Source: Phycisphaerales bacterium (GTDB lineage: Bacteria; Planctomycetota; Phycisphaerae; Phycisphaerales; UBA1924). Taken from it: a DNA stretch of 64,000 bases. The position numbers and the translations under genes were made by a program. Each line of letters begins with the position of its first letter. The first letter of the stretch is position 1. The notes beneath the pieces were generated by a model, which was given only the letters and a program-made list of their open reading frames with translations, was not told where the DNA came from and searched no databases. The stretch covers positions 303,503 to 367,502 of the forward strand of contig JAHDXL010000005.1 in assembly GCA_023382935.1 (NCBI GenBank), read 5' to 3'. This document shows positions 43,285 to 50,776 of this stretch, piece by piece.

Positions 43285-43988
43285 GGCGCCACCTCACGGA
43301 CGGCCAACCGGCCCGCGTGTGCCGCGTCGACCTCCAGGAACACACGGCTGCCTCCCTCGATCCGATCACGCAAACGATCCAGCGACAGCGCCAAGTCATC
43401 CTCGCCGTCCGCAGACAGATCCGGACGTGCCAGTCCCTCCGGACGCAACTCTCCGCGCCGTCGCATGAGTACCGCCGCATGCGGTTGCGAACTGTGCAAG
43501 GCCACTTGTGCACACAGCAACTCGACCGAACCCAACCGCTCGCACAGAGTCAGGAGGGTCGGATCGCTCCATGGCAGCACCAGCGTCGCCTGGCGCGCGT
43601 CGAGCAGGTCGATGGCCGCTTCGATCAGGTCCGCCGCAGTCCGCTCCGTCGCGTCGGAATGCAGGTTGAGCCCGAAGAGGTGCCAATCTCCCGGCTCGGC
43701 GTGCGGTGCCGCAAGAATCACCGCCAGCGGCGCAAAAGGTGCGATGGCATCGTCAGCCGCACGCTCGCGCAGCATCGCGATCACCGCGCCGGGCACCTCC
43801 GCACAGTCGTACACCGCCCACCGCGGTATCGCGTGCTCCGGATCACCCTCCGTCGGCGGCTGCAACGGCGTCAAAGAGTGAGCGTCCGGCGCTCGCAACG
43901 GATCCAAGACAATAACATGCCGCTTCGATGCCCGCGCCGTGTGCCAGGCATTGCTCTCCGGCGACGCGATGACCACGTACGAGTTCAT
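43281..43988 (-). CDS. Protein of unknown function (upstream of pair)
   Basis: The 235-residue protein is not recognised. It looks cytoplasmic and has a regular alpha/beta pattern (AVILAAPHAEPGDWHLFGL, ATLVLPWSDPTLLTLCERL, VFLEVDAAHAGRLAVREVAP) that might hint at a transferase-like fold, but no motif supports a name. ATG at 43988 was chosen because the frame upstream passes through an 11-base G/C homopolymer (44021-44031). It overlaps the downstream unknown gene by ATGA. Confidence 0.6.
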   Translation of the reverse strand: MNSYVVIASPESNAWHTARASKRHVIVLDPLRAPDAHSLTPLQPPTEGDPEHAIPRWAVYDCAEVPGAVIAMLRERAADDAIAPFAPLAVILAAPHAEPGDWHLFGLNLHSDATERTAADLIEAAIDLLDARQATLVLPWSDPTLLTLCERLGSVELLCAQVALHSSQPHAAVLMRRRGELRPEGLARPDLSADGEDDLALSLDRLRDRIEGGSRVFLEVDAAHAGRLAVREVAP

Positions 43989-44447
43989 GCCGCTTCCACG
44001 CGCCTCCCAGGCCGAACGCCGGGGGGGGGGGTTGAAATCCCCGATTGGGGACAACATTGGAGGATATGCGCCGCCGCTGCGACTAAGCGACCCGCAGGTC
44101 GTCTTTTGCGACGGTTTCGTCCTCAGACGGCCCGCACTTCTCCACCCCACCGTGCTTTCCGGACGCATCGGACTCAGCAGCGAGCCAATGGTTACCCGCC
44201 TGACACCCCGAACTGCCTTCGGGTCGGCAAGGTGGACGCCGACGCGCAGGCATCGTTGTCTTGCTGGCCCACATCTACGTACTGGTCGGGTCGGCACCCG
44301 ATCGTGGGCGTGCCGACAACGTCTTGTGTTCAAGCATGCTGCCCTTGCTGCAGAACCCGGCCCGCACCAATTGCCTCAGCCCAGGCCTGGTAAGACCAGA
44401 AAACTCTGATTGCTGGCGCAATCAAGCCGGGTCTACGATTCTGGGCC
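43989..44447. other. Non-coding gap between unknown gene pair and tRNA-Thr
   Basis: No credible gene was found in these 459 bases. The gap holds an 11-base G tract (44021-44031), a small hairpin TCCCC-GATT-GGGGA near 44037-44050, and from about 44262 to 44420 a degraded stretch resembling the palindromic element family (TTGCTGGC at 44263-44270 and again at 44410-44417, with TGCCGACAACGTCTTGTGTTC between). A candidate promoter for the tRNA lies at its end. Confidence 0.5.
44410..44439 (+). promoter_or_regulatory. Candidate promoter for tRNA-Thr
   Basis: TTGCTG (44410-44415) and TACGAT (44434-44439) are 18 bases apart and would start transcription about two bases before the mature tRNA. The -35 box coincides with a TTGCTGGC end of a degraded repeat element. 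The match to consensus is moderate. Confidence 0.4.
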
Positions 44448-44520
44448 GCCGCCGTAGCTCAGTCGGTAGAGCAGCGGTTTTGTAAACCGCAGGTCGTGGG
44501 TTCAAGTCCCTCCGGCGGCT
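44448..44520 (+). tRNA. tRNA-Thr (anticodon TGT)
   Basis: A 73-base cloverleaf is formed. The acceptor GCCGCCG pairs with CGGCGGC, with discriminator T; the D-arm is GCTCAGTCGGTAGAGC. The anticodon stem GCGGT/ACCGC encloses loop TTTGTAA with anticodon TGT. The T-arm has loop TTCAAGT. The T-stem GTGGG/CCCTC has one T-T mismatch. CCA is not encoded. Confidence 0.93.
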
Positions 44521-44587
44521 CTTTGCTCAGTCGTTCCGATGGTCGACGATTCCGTCCGCCCCTCCGGGGTCGGCGCGAATCCCACGA

Positions 44588-45352
44588 TCACGGCGGCGAG
44601 TCGCGCAGTAGTCGCAGTTCGTCGCGCAGAATAGCCGCCAGTTCGTAATTCTCCTGGGCGATCGCCTCCTGCAGGCGTTGGCGCAGTTCGGCCCGTTGCG
44701 AGACGGGCAACTGCGGCAGCAGCGCCCCCCTCATACCCCGCAGCAACTGCACCTCCGCCGATTCCTCGTATTCGCTCGAACGACCCTGCTGCTCGAAACA
44801 CTTGCGCAGCGCCTCCAGTCCGTCGTCGATTGCGACCAGCGCCGCCTTGGCCTCATCGTGCTGCAACGCATGCGACGCCAGCGCCCGCGCCCGCATCATC
44901 AGGATGTAGGGGCGAAACTGTTCGAGCGCCACACGATCGGCTTCCGTGGCCGCATGCTGCGCGCACAGGTCCAGCACGCGCAGGTTGCGGGAGGTGTCGC
45001 GTGCCACGCCCTCGTAATCCTCCAGCACCAGCAGCGCGATGTAGCGGTGGTAGTACTGCAGTGCCTCGTCACGCAGGCCCTTGCAATCTTCCGGCGAGAG
45101 TTCGGCCGGCGCGTCGTGATCTTCTTCCTCGCTCTGCGCTTCGTCTATACGAGCCTCGTGGTAGGCGAGCAGGCTTGGATATCCGAACGGCCGCTGCCCG
45201 TCCGGGCGCCCATTGAGATGCATCTGGATGATCCCGAGATCGAGTCGAACCTGGATGCGTTGCACCCCGTCGAGCCCTTCGACGAGCCGGACGTTGATCT
45301 GCCCCGGTTGGAAGGGCCATTCATCGAGCAATGGTGTCAGGTCTTTGTTCAT
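44588..45352 (-). CDS. UVR-domain protein with helical repeat region
   Basis: The 254-residue protein ends in a UvrB/UvrC-type UVR motif (LRQRLQEAIAQENYELAAILRDEL). Such motifs mediate protein contacts in UvrB/UvrC but also occur in McsA/ClpC partners and in many planctomycete proteins. The middle is strongly helical. There are no DNA-repair catalytic domains, so it is not an excinuclease. It is transcribed away from the sigma-factor gene. Confidence 0.75.
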   Translation of the reverse strand: MNKDLTPLLDEWPFQPGQINVRLVEGLDGVQRIQVRLDLGIIQMHLNGRPDGQRPFGYPSLLAYHEARIDEAQSEEEDHDAPAELSPEDCKGLRDEALQYYHRYIALLVLEDYEGVARDTSRNLRVLDLCAQHAATEADRVALEQFRPYILMMRARALASHALQHDEAKAALVAIDDGLEALRKCFEQQGRSSEYEESAEVQLLRGMRGALLPQLPVSQRAELRQRLQEAIAQENYELAAILRDELRLLRDSPP

Positions 45353-45739
45353 ATTGACGCCAAAGCGGGCTCAAGGCGAGACCTATGCAAATGTATGGCG
45401 CAGGCGGCAGGGTGTCGCGCGAACACTATCGGGCGAAACAGACCCTCGTCTGGGGTCCGTTTTCGGCCTTGGCGGGGCTGCCGGTGCGATTTCGAGTCGA
45501 AGATTCGGACAAGTCCCTTGTTTCCGTGGGAATTGTGTGGCGTCACATGAACCCGATCGGGTATGATGCCGAACGGTAGGTTTGAAAGCCCGCTCTTCGG
45601 GGGTTCAGGGTTGGTGGCCCTGAGACACCCGGGTAGGAGGAGGGGGCGAGACTTTTGTGGCGGCCGGGTGTCTCACAGCACTCCGGCGAATGAAGCCCGC
45701 TGGGGGACCGGCGGGTGGTGGGTAGGAGAAGTGAGTGGC
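45353..45739. other. Divergent intergenic region and sigma-factor leader
   Basis: These 387 bases separate the UVR-domain gene from the sigma-factor gene. No convincing gene was found. The main structure is a long hairpin: TGAGACACCCGG (45621-45632) pairs perfectly with CCGGGTGTCTCA (45664-45675) around a 31-base loop. The loop contains a GGGTAGGAGGAG sequence (45631-45642) similar to the real ribosome-binding region GGGTAGGAGAAG (45720-45731) of the sigma gene. A short frame (GTG 45657 to TAG 45725) ends inside that region. A TATGAT at 45562-45567 could be a -10 box, but no good -35 was seen. Confidence 0.5.
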
Positions 45740-46666
45740 ATGATTGGTCAATCTGTTTCGACCCGGGGCGGGTTGCAGTCCGACCTGCAGTTGTACCTGC
45801 GCCAGATCAACGAGGTTCCCCTCCTCACGCCCGAGGAGGAACGTGAACTGGGTTGGGCGATCATCAACGACAACTGCCCGGAATCACGCGAACGCATGAT
45901 CCGGGCCAATCTGCGGCTGGTGGTCGCGATCGCCAAGAACTACACCAACCGCGGACTTCCGCTGACCGACCTCATCGAGGAAGGCAACATCGGTCTTCTG
46001 CGCGCGGTGGAGGGCTTCGACCCCGCCCAGGGCGCCCGGTTCAGCACCTATGCGTCGTGGTGGATCAAGCAGGCGATCAAGCGCGCTTTGATTAACGCCA
46101 ACCAGCCCATCCACATCCCGGCCTACATGGTCGAACTCATCGCCAAGTGGAAGGAAGCCTCTCGCAGACTTGAATCGCAACTGGGTCATCCCCCGACCAT
46201 GGAGCAACTGGCCGATGCGATGGATCTTCCCCTCAAGAAAGTCAAGATCATCCGCCGGGCTGTCCGAGCCTTCAAGACTCCGGCCCAGGAGCCGACCGGC
46301 GGCGACAGCGATCTGGTCGGCTTGAGCGAACTGGTCGTCGACAGCCGCGATGGCACGCCCGACGAGAAGACCCTCCTGCGCGACGAACTGATCACGCTCA
46401 AGAAACTCCTCGACACCATCGATGTGCGCGAGGCCCAGATTCTCCGCATGCGATTCGGGCTCGACGGGCAGGAGCCGCTCACGCTCAAGCAGATCGCCGA
46501 CGAGGTGGGCATCAGCCGCGAGCGCGTGCGCCAGATCGTCGACGAAGCCCTCGAAAAACTCAACTCGCGCCTGAGCGACAACAAGCCCAGTCGCTTCTTC
46601 CGCCGCAGTGAAGAGGACATCACCTCCGAGTCGGCCCCTCTCCGCCTCAGCGAAGCGGCCGGATGA
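45740..46666 (+). CDS. RNA polymerase sigma-70 family factor (group 1/2 type)
   Basis: The 308-residue protein has regions 1.2 ([20 protein letters not shown]), 2 ([20 protein letters not shown], then [16 protein letters not shown]), 3 and 4 ([20 protein letters not shown]). It lacks the acidic region 1.1 of long RpoD proteins. It looks like a primary-like or group 2 sigma factor that recognises -35/-10 promoters; which one cannot be decided without the rest of the genome. ATG 45740 is 11 bases after AGGAG; GTG 45731 is only two bases after it and less likely. A long structured leader precedes it. Confidence 0.92.
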   Translation: MIGQSVSTRGGLQSDLQLYLRQINEVPLLTPEEERELGWAIINDNCPESRERMIRANLRLVVAIAKNYTNRGLPLTDLIEEGNIGLLRAVEGFDPAQGARFSTYASWWIKQAIKRALINANQPIHIPAYMVELIAKWKEASRRLESQLGHPPTMEQLADAMDLPLKKVKIIRRAVRAFKTPAQEPTGGDSDLVGLSELVVDSRDGTPDEKTLLRDELITLKKLLDTIDVREAQILRMRFGLDGQEPLTLKQIADEVGISRERVRQIVDEALEKLNSRLSDNKPSRFFRRSEEDITSESAPLRLSEAAG

Positions 46667-46746
46667 ACCGAGGTTTCGTGCTCGAATGAACCGGATTGTG
46701 GCCTTGATCTGCCCCAGGCCGGGGCTGCAAGTGCTACCATCCGCGC

Positions 46747-48336
46747 ATGATGAACTTTCTCTCTTCGACCCGGATTTGCGGTCGGGCGGCTGCCATTCTG
46801 CTCCTGGCCTCAGGCATCTTCGCCGGCACCCCTGCCTTGGCACAGAGCGATCAACTCGATCGACTCAACGCCCCCTACGTAGACGTGCCCAAGTCTCGGC
46901 GCAGCGACCTCATCCTCCTCCCCGCTCTGGCCAACATGGATGAGCCGCCCGTCGGCGTCGACTCACCCGCCGCGGCCCAGTTGCTCCACGCCGGCAGTTC
47001 ACTCTGGCCCGCCGCTGAAGCCTGGGCGGCGGCCGAGCCCCAGCGCAAAGCCCTCGAGGCCCTGCGTCAGGCGACCTCGGGCGTCGCCGAGGGCCGACCA
47101 ATGTACTTCGCTCAGCCCTACGGCGAAATGAACGTTGACCCGGGCATGATCCAGGCCCGGTTGTACACCGCCCTGGGTGATCCGCCGCTTCTCGCGGGCA
47201 AGCGCCTTCTCTATCTCCGTGCGATCAGCGATCTGGTCTGCTTGGTCAATGTCGAAGCCACACGTCTCGGTGCTCAGGGCAAGTCCGGAGAGGCCTGTGC
47301 CCTGCTCGTCAACCTCGTTTATCTTGGGCGACAACTGGCCGACCGCTCGTTCTTCGAAGAGGCCACCACCGGCCTGTCCATCATGAAAGACGCGCTCACG
47401 CGCATCCGCGACGTCGCCTACGTCGACTTCCGCGGCTCTCGCAGCCTCGCCCCCGCCGACATCGAGCAGACCATCAAGGCACTGGAGATCTATGGCCGCG
47501 GGCATCTCGACCCGGCGCGACTCAAGTTCCCCGAGGGCAATCACCTGGCGGCCCAGCAGTTGTTCGAGCAGTTATACGAGCCTCGCGGGCGCGTGCGTGA
47601 AGACATGTATGCCAAGACGATGGCCCGACTCAAGACCGCCGAACGTCCGCTTCGACTCTTCGCCGAGGCCTCCCGCTACGAATCCGCCGGTGCCGAGCAG
47701 GCCAACTGGTTTGACACCCGCGACACCATTGAAAACGTCTTCGGCAGCTGGTCCTCTCGCTGGACGCTTTCTCCCTTCGACCGCCAGTTGGCACTTCCCT
47801 ACACCTGGGATCTCACCGACAAGAGCCGATTCCAGATCATCGCCGCCTCGTCGCCCGATCTGGCTCCGCTCTACCAGTACCGGCTCGAGTTCGAGACCGA
47901 GGCCGTCGGTACGCGCCACGCGCTGGCGATTCTCGGCTACTTCTACGAACTCGGCGTATTCCCGCCCGATGCCTCTTCGGTCCGCCCCCGTTGGATGGAG
48001 AAAATCGAGGCTGACCCGTTCAACCCGGACCGCCGGGTCGGGCGCGTGCCCCCCTTGCACTTCTTCGTCCCCGTGCGTGACGACTATGTCGCCACCGAGC
48101 GCGACGTGGCCAAGCCTCACGAAATGAATGTGTTCCCGCTTTCCGGCGTCAACTTCGCTCTCAAACTGCGACAGGATCAGTTCATCCTTTACTCCGTGGG
48201 CCGCAACGGCGTCGACGACCACGCAGCCGAAGTGACGGACGACGCCAACGCGGCACAGACGGGTGACTATCTCATCTGGCCTCCGGTCCTGTCGCTCTAT
48301 CGCACCCACCTCATCGAGACCAACCAGTTGCCCTGA
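46747..48336 (+). CDS. Large secreted protein of unknown function
   Basis: The 529-residue protein has a clear signal peptide with cleavage after TPALA. It shows no recognised domain. The body is mainly helical, with repeats of the type seen in solenoid proteins (GKSGEACALLVNLVYLGRQL, TIKALEIYGRGHLDP) and a more beta-rich C-terminal part. No haem, metal or protease motifs were seen. It stands alone between the sigma-factor and trxB genes. Confidence 0.75.
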   Translation: MMNFLSSTRICGRAAAILLLASGIFAGTPALAQSDQLDRLNAPYVDVPKSRRSDLILLPALANMDEPPVGVDSPAAAQLLHAGSSLWPAAEAWAAAEPQRKALEALRQATSGVAEGRPMYFAQPYGEMNVDPGMIQARLYTALGDPPLLAGKRLLYLRAISDLVCLVNVEATRLGAQGKSGEACALLVNLVYLGRQLADRSFFEEATTGLSIMKDALTRIRDVAYVDFRGSRSLAPADIEQTIKALEIYGRGHLDPARLKFPEGNHLAAQQLFEQLYEPRGRVREDMYAKTMARLKTAERPLRLFAEASRYESAGAEQANWFDTRDTIENVFGSWSSRWTLSPFDRQLALPYTWDLTDKSRFQIIAASSPDLAPLYQYRLEFETEAVGTRHALAILGYFYELGVFPPDASSVRPRWMEKIEADPFNPDRRVGRVPPLHFFVPVRDDYVATERDVAKPHEMNVFPLSGVNFALKLRQDQFILYSVGRNGVDDHAAEVTDDANAAQTGDYLIWPPVLSLYRTHLIETNQLP

Positions 48337-48400
48337 ACGCGCAGAACAATTGGGGCGCAGGCGTTTGCGTCGTTGTTTCCCCGCGTAAGGAGTATCACGC

Positions 48401-49378
48401 GTGACTTCGGTGCACAAGTTGGTCATCATCGGATCAGGCCCTGCGGGCTGGACGGCCGCCATTTACGCCGCGCGAGCACAACTTGAGCCGATCGTCTACG
48501 TGGGCGTTCCCAAGCAGGATCCCGGGCCGATCCTTCCCGGTGGGCAATTGATGCTCACCACCGAAGTGGAAAACTATCCCGGCTTCCCCGACGGCATCGA
48601 CGGACCCGAGATGATGGACCGCTTCCAGGCGCAGGCCGAACGCTTTGGCGCCAAGGTCGTCGGCGAAGACATCACCGGTGTCGAGTTCTCGCATGACGGC
48701 CCGCACCGTCTGCACACCGCTGGCGGCCATGTCGTCATGGCCCACGCGGTCATCATCGCCACCGGCGCCACAGCCAACTGGATCGGGCTTGAAAACGAAC
48801 TGCGTCTGGCCCGCAGCGGCGGGGGGGTCTCCGCCTGCGCCGTCTGCGACGGCGCCCTGCCCGCCTTCCGCAACCAGCGCCTGGCCGTCGTGGGCGGGGG
48901 CGATACCGCCATGGAAGAGGCCACGTATCTCACCAAGTTCGCCAGCGTGGTCTACGTCATCCATCGTCGCGACGAACTCCGCGCCAGCAGGATCATGCAG
49001 GAGCGTTTCCTCTCGCGTGAGAACGCGCGCGTCCTCTGGAACAAGGTCGTCGTGGACGTCCTCGGCGAAAGCAAGATCACCGGCGTTCGTCTCCGTGACA
49101 CTCTCACCGGTGCCGAGTCCACCCTCGATCTCAAGGGCCTGTTCATCGCCATCGGGCACACGCCGGCCACCAAGTTCCTCAGAGGCTCCGGGCTCGAATT
49201 CGACGATGCCGGCTTCATCGCCCTGCGATCGCGTAGCAGCCAGACCAACATTCCCGGCGTGTTCGCCGCTGGCGATGTCGCCGATCCACGCTACAAGCAG
49301 GCCGTGACCGCCGCCGGGATGGGCTGCCAGGCTGCCCTCGACGCCGAGCACTACCTCAACGAGCACGGGCTGGTTTGA
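48401..49378 (+). CDS. trxB: Thioredoxin reductase
   Basis: The 325-residue flavoprotein has the FAD motif VIIGSGPAGWTAAIYAARA, the redox-active CAVCDG disulfide, the NADPH motif VVGGGDTAMEEA and the C-terminal FAD motif GVFAAGDVADPRYKQAVTAAG. It passes electrons from NADPH to thioredoxin. GTG at 48401 has AAGGAG eight bases upstream. CAVC replaces the common CATC, a conservative change. Confidence 0.95.
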   Translation: MTSVHKLVIIGSGPAGWTAAIYAARAQLEPIVYVGVPKQDPGPILPGGQLMLTTEVENYPGFPDGIDGPEMMDRFQAQAERFGAKVVGEDITGVEFSHDGPHRLHTAGGHVVMAHAVIIATGATANWIGLENELRLARSGGGVSACAVCDGALPAFRNQRLAVVGGGDTAMEEATYLTKFASVVYVIHRRDELRASRIMQERFLSRENARVLWNKVVVDVLGESKITGVRLRDTLTGAESTLDLKGLFIAIGHTPATKFLRGSGLEFDDAGFIALRSRSSQTNIPGVFAAGDVADPRYKQAVTAAGMGCQAALDAEHYLNEHGLV

Positions 49379-49552
49379 CGCCGAACCTGCGCAAACCGAT
49401 CAATTGCATCCTGCCCCATCGGGTCTCAAGCGAATCTCCCCGACAATCCTCTGTCAGTGGGGGGAGGGGTGGATCGTGCCCCGATCCGGGTGAGCAGCGC
49501 GGTCGGGCCGCCCTTGCTCGGATCACAGAGAGGGTGCGTACCAACCGCCCGC

Positions 49553-50626
49553 TTACTTCAACTTCTCGACCTTGAGATCCCGGCTCATCAGCATCGCGAT
49601 CGCGTCGATCGGGTCCAGCCGCTCGAACAGCACCGCATGTACAGCCTGGGTAATGGGCATCTCCACTCGATACCGCGACGCCAGATCAACCACCGACTTC
49701 GTAGTCGCCACGCCCTCGACCACGAATCTGGACGACAACAGATACTCGTGCAGGCTCTGTCCGCGTCCCAGGGCCTCTCCCAGCGAGCGGTTGCGCCCTT
49801 CCGGGCTGAAGCAGGTCGTCGCCAGGTCGCCCACGCCGGCGATTCCAAAAAAAGTCTGCGAATTGGCTCCCATCGCCAGTCCGAGCCGCGTGATTTCCGC
49901 CAGTCCGCGTGCCAGCAGGGCGCTCTTCGCGTTTGCGCCGGCCTGCAGTCCGTCAAGAATGCCCGCCGCGATTGCGATCACGTTCTTGGTCGCCCCGGCC
50001 AGTTCCACCCCCAGCGTGTCTTCGTTTGTGTAGACCCTTAGGAAACTGGTCGAGAACAGCGCTTGCAGGGCGTGGGCGAACCCGCTCAACTCGCTCGACG
50101 CCACCATGGTCGCCGGCAGCCCGCGCGCCAGTTCGGCCGCGATCGTCGGCCCGCTCAGCACCCCGATCGGTCTCGGCGCCGCGTCCGGGTCGTCCTGCAT
50201 CACGTCGGCCACAATCTGCGTTGGCCTCAGCAACGTCTCGTTTTCGATCCCCTTCGACACGCTCACCACCGACGCGCCTGCCGGAACCAGTGCCTTCAGC
50301 CTCATCCACACCGATCGGATGAACTGCACCGGGATGGCGCACACGATCAGGTCGGCCCCTTGCAGCGCCTCGGCGTCCGACATCGCCACCCGCGCCGCCT
50401 CGGGCAGGGTGAAGCCCGGCAAGCGAGGGCTTGTCCGCGTCTGCTTCAGCGGGCCCGACTCATCCTCCGAGTGGCTCCACAGCACCACCTCCAGCGGCGG
50501 GCGCGACTCCCCGTTGGCAGGGCACAGCAGGGCCGCCGCGACCAGCCCCATCTGCCCCACCCCCAGAATGCACACCTTGCGGGGCCGCTGGAAGCCCGAC
50601 CCGTCATGCGCTTGCGACTGGTTCAT
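49553..50626 (-). CDS. gpsA: Glycerol-3-phosphate dehydrogenase (NAD(P)+)
   Basis: GpsA (357 residues) reduces dihydroxyacetone phosphate to glycerol-3-phosphate for phospholipid synthesis. The Rossmann motif is VCILGVGQMGLVAAALL, and the substrate-site segments are SVSKGIENETL, LSGPTIAAELARGLP, the catalytic Lys in LAGATKNVIAIAAG and EGRNRSLGEALG. The C-terminus is slightly longer than E. coli GpsA (339). It is convergent with trxB and divergent from the metal ATPase. Confidence 0.94.
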   Translation of the reverse strand: MNQSQAHDGSGFQRPRKVCILGVGQMGLVAAALLCPANGESRPPLEVVLWSHSEDESGPLKQTRTSPRLPGFTLPEAARVAMSDAEALQGADLIVCAIPVQFIRSVWMRLKALVPAGASVVSVSKGIENETLLRPTQIVADVMQDDPDAAPRPIGVLSGPTIAAELARGLPATMVASSELSGFAHALQALFSTSFLRVYTNEDTLGVELAGATKNVIAIAAGILDGLQAGANAKSALLARGLAEITRLGLAMGANSQTFFGIAGVGDLATTCFSPEGRNRSLGEALGRGQSLHEYLLSSRFVVEGVATTKSVVDLASRYRVEMPITQAVHAVLFERLDPIDAIAMLMSRDLKVEKLK

Positions 50627-50776
50627 GCGTTTTCTCGCTCCGGGGCAAACCGGGCCCGCGTTCCGACGTAGGGTATGCGGGGCCTCTCCGTTCGGAGAGC
50701 CGTTGTGCCGTTGCCTAGGCTTTGGACCCCCGGGGTGTGGGGGACTCTCTCGAAGTCAGGCCAGAGGACCACACTG

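Noticed and set aside
42382-43881. 499-codon plus-strand frame opposite the two unknown genes at 42445-43988
   Set aside because: It was considered because the minus-strand genes are unrecognised, but it is Arg/His/Gln/Pro-rich, spans both overlapping genes, and lacks a ribosome-binding site. The minus-strand pair has normal composition and a coupled ATGA junction.
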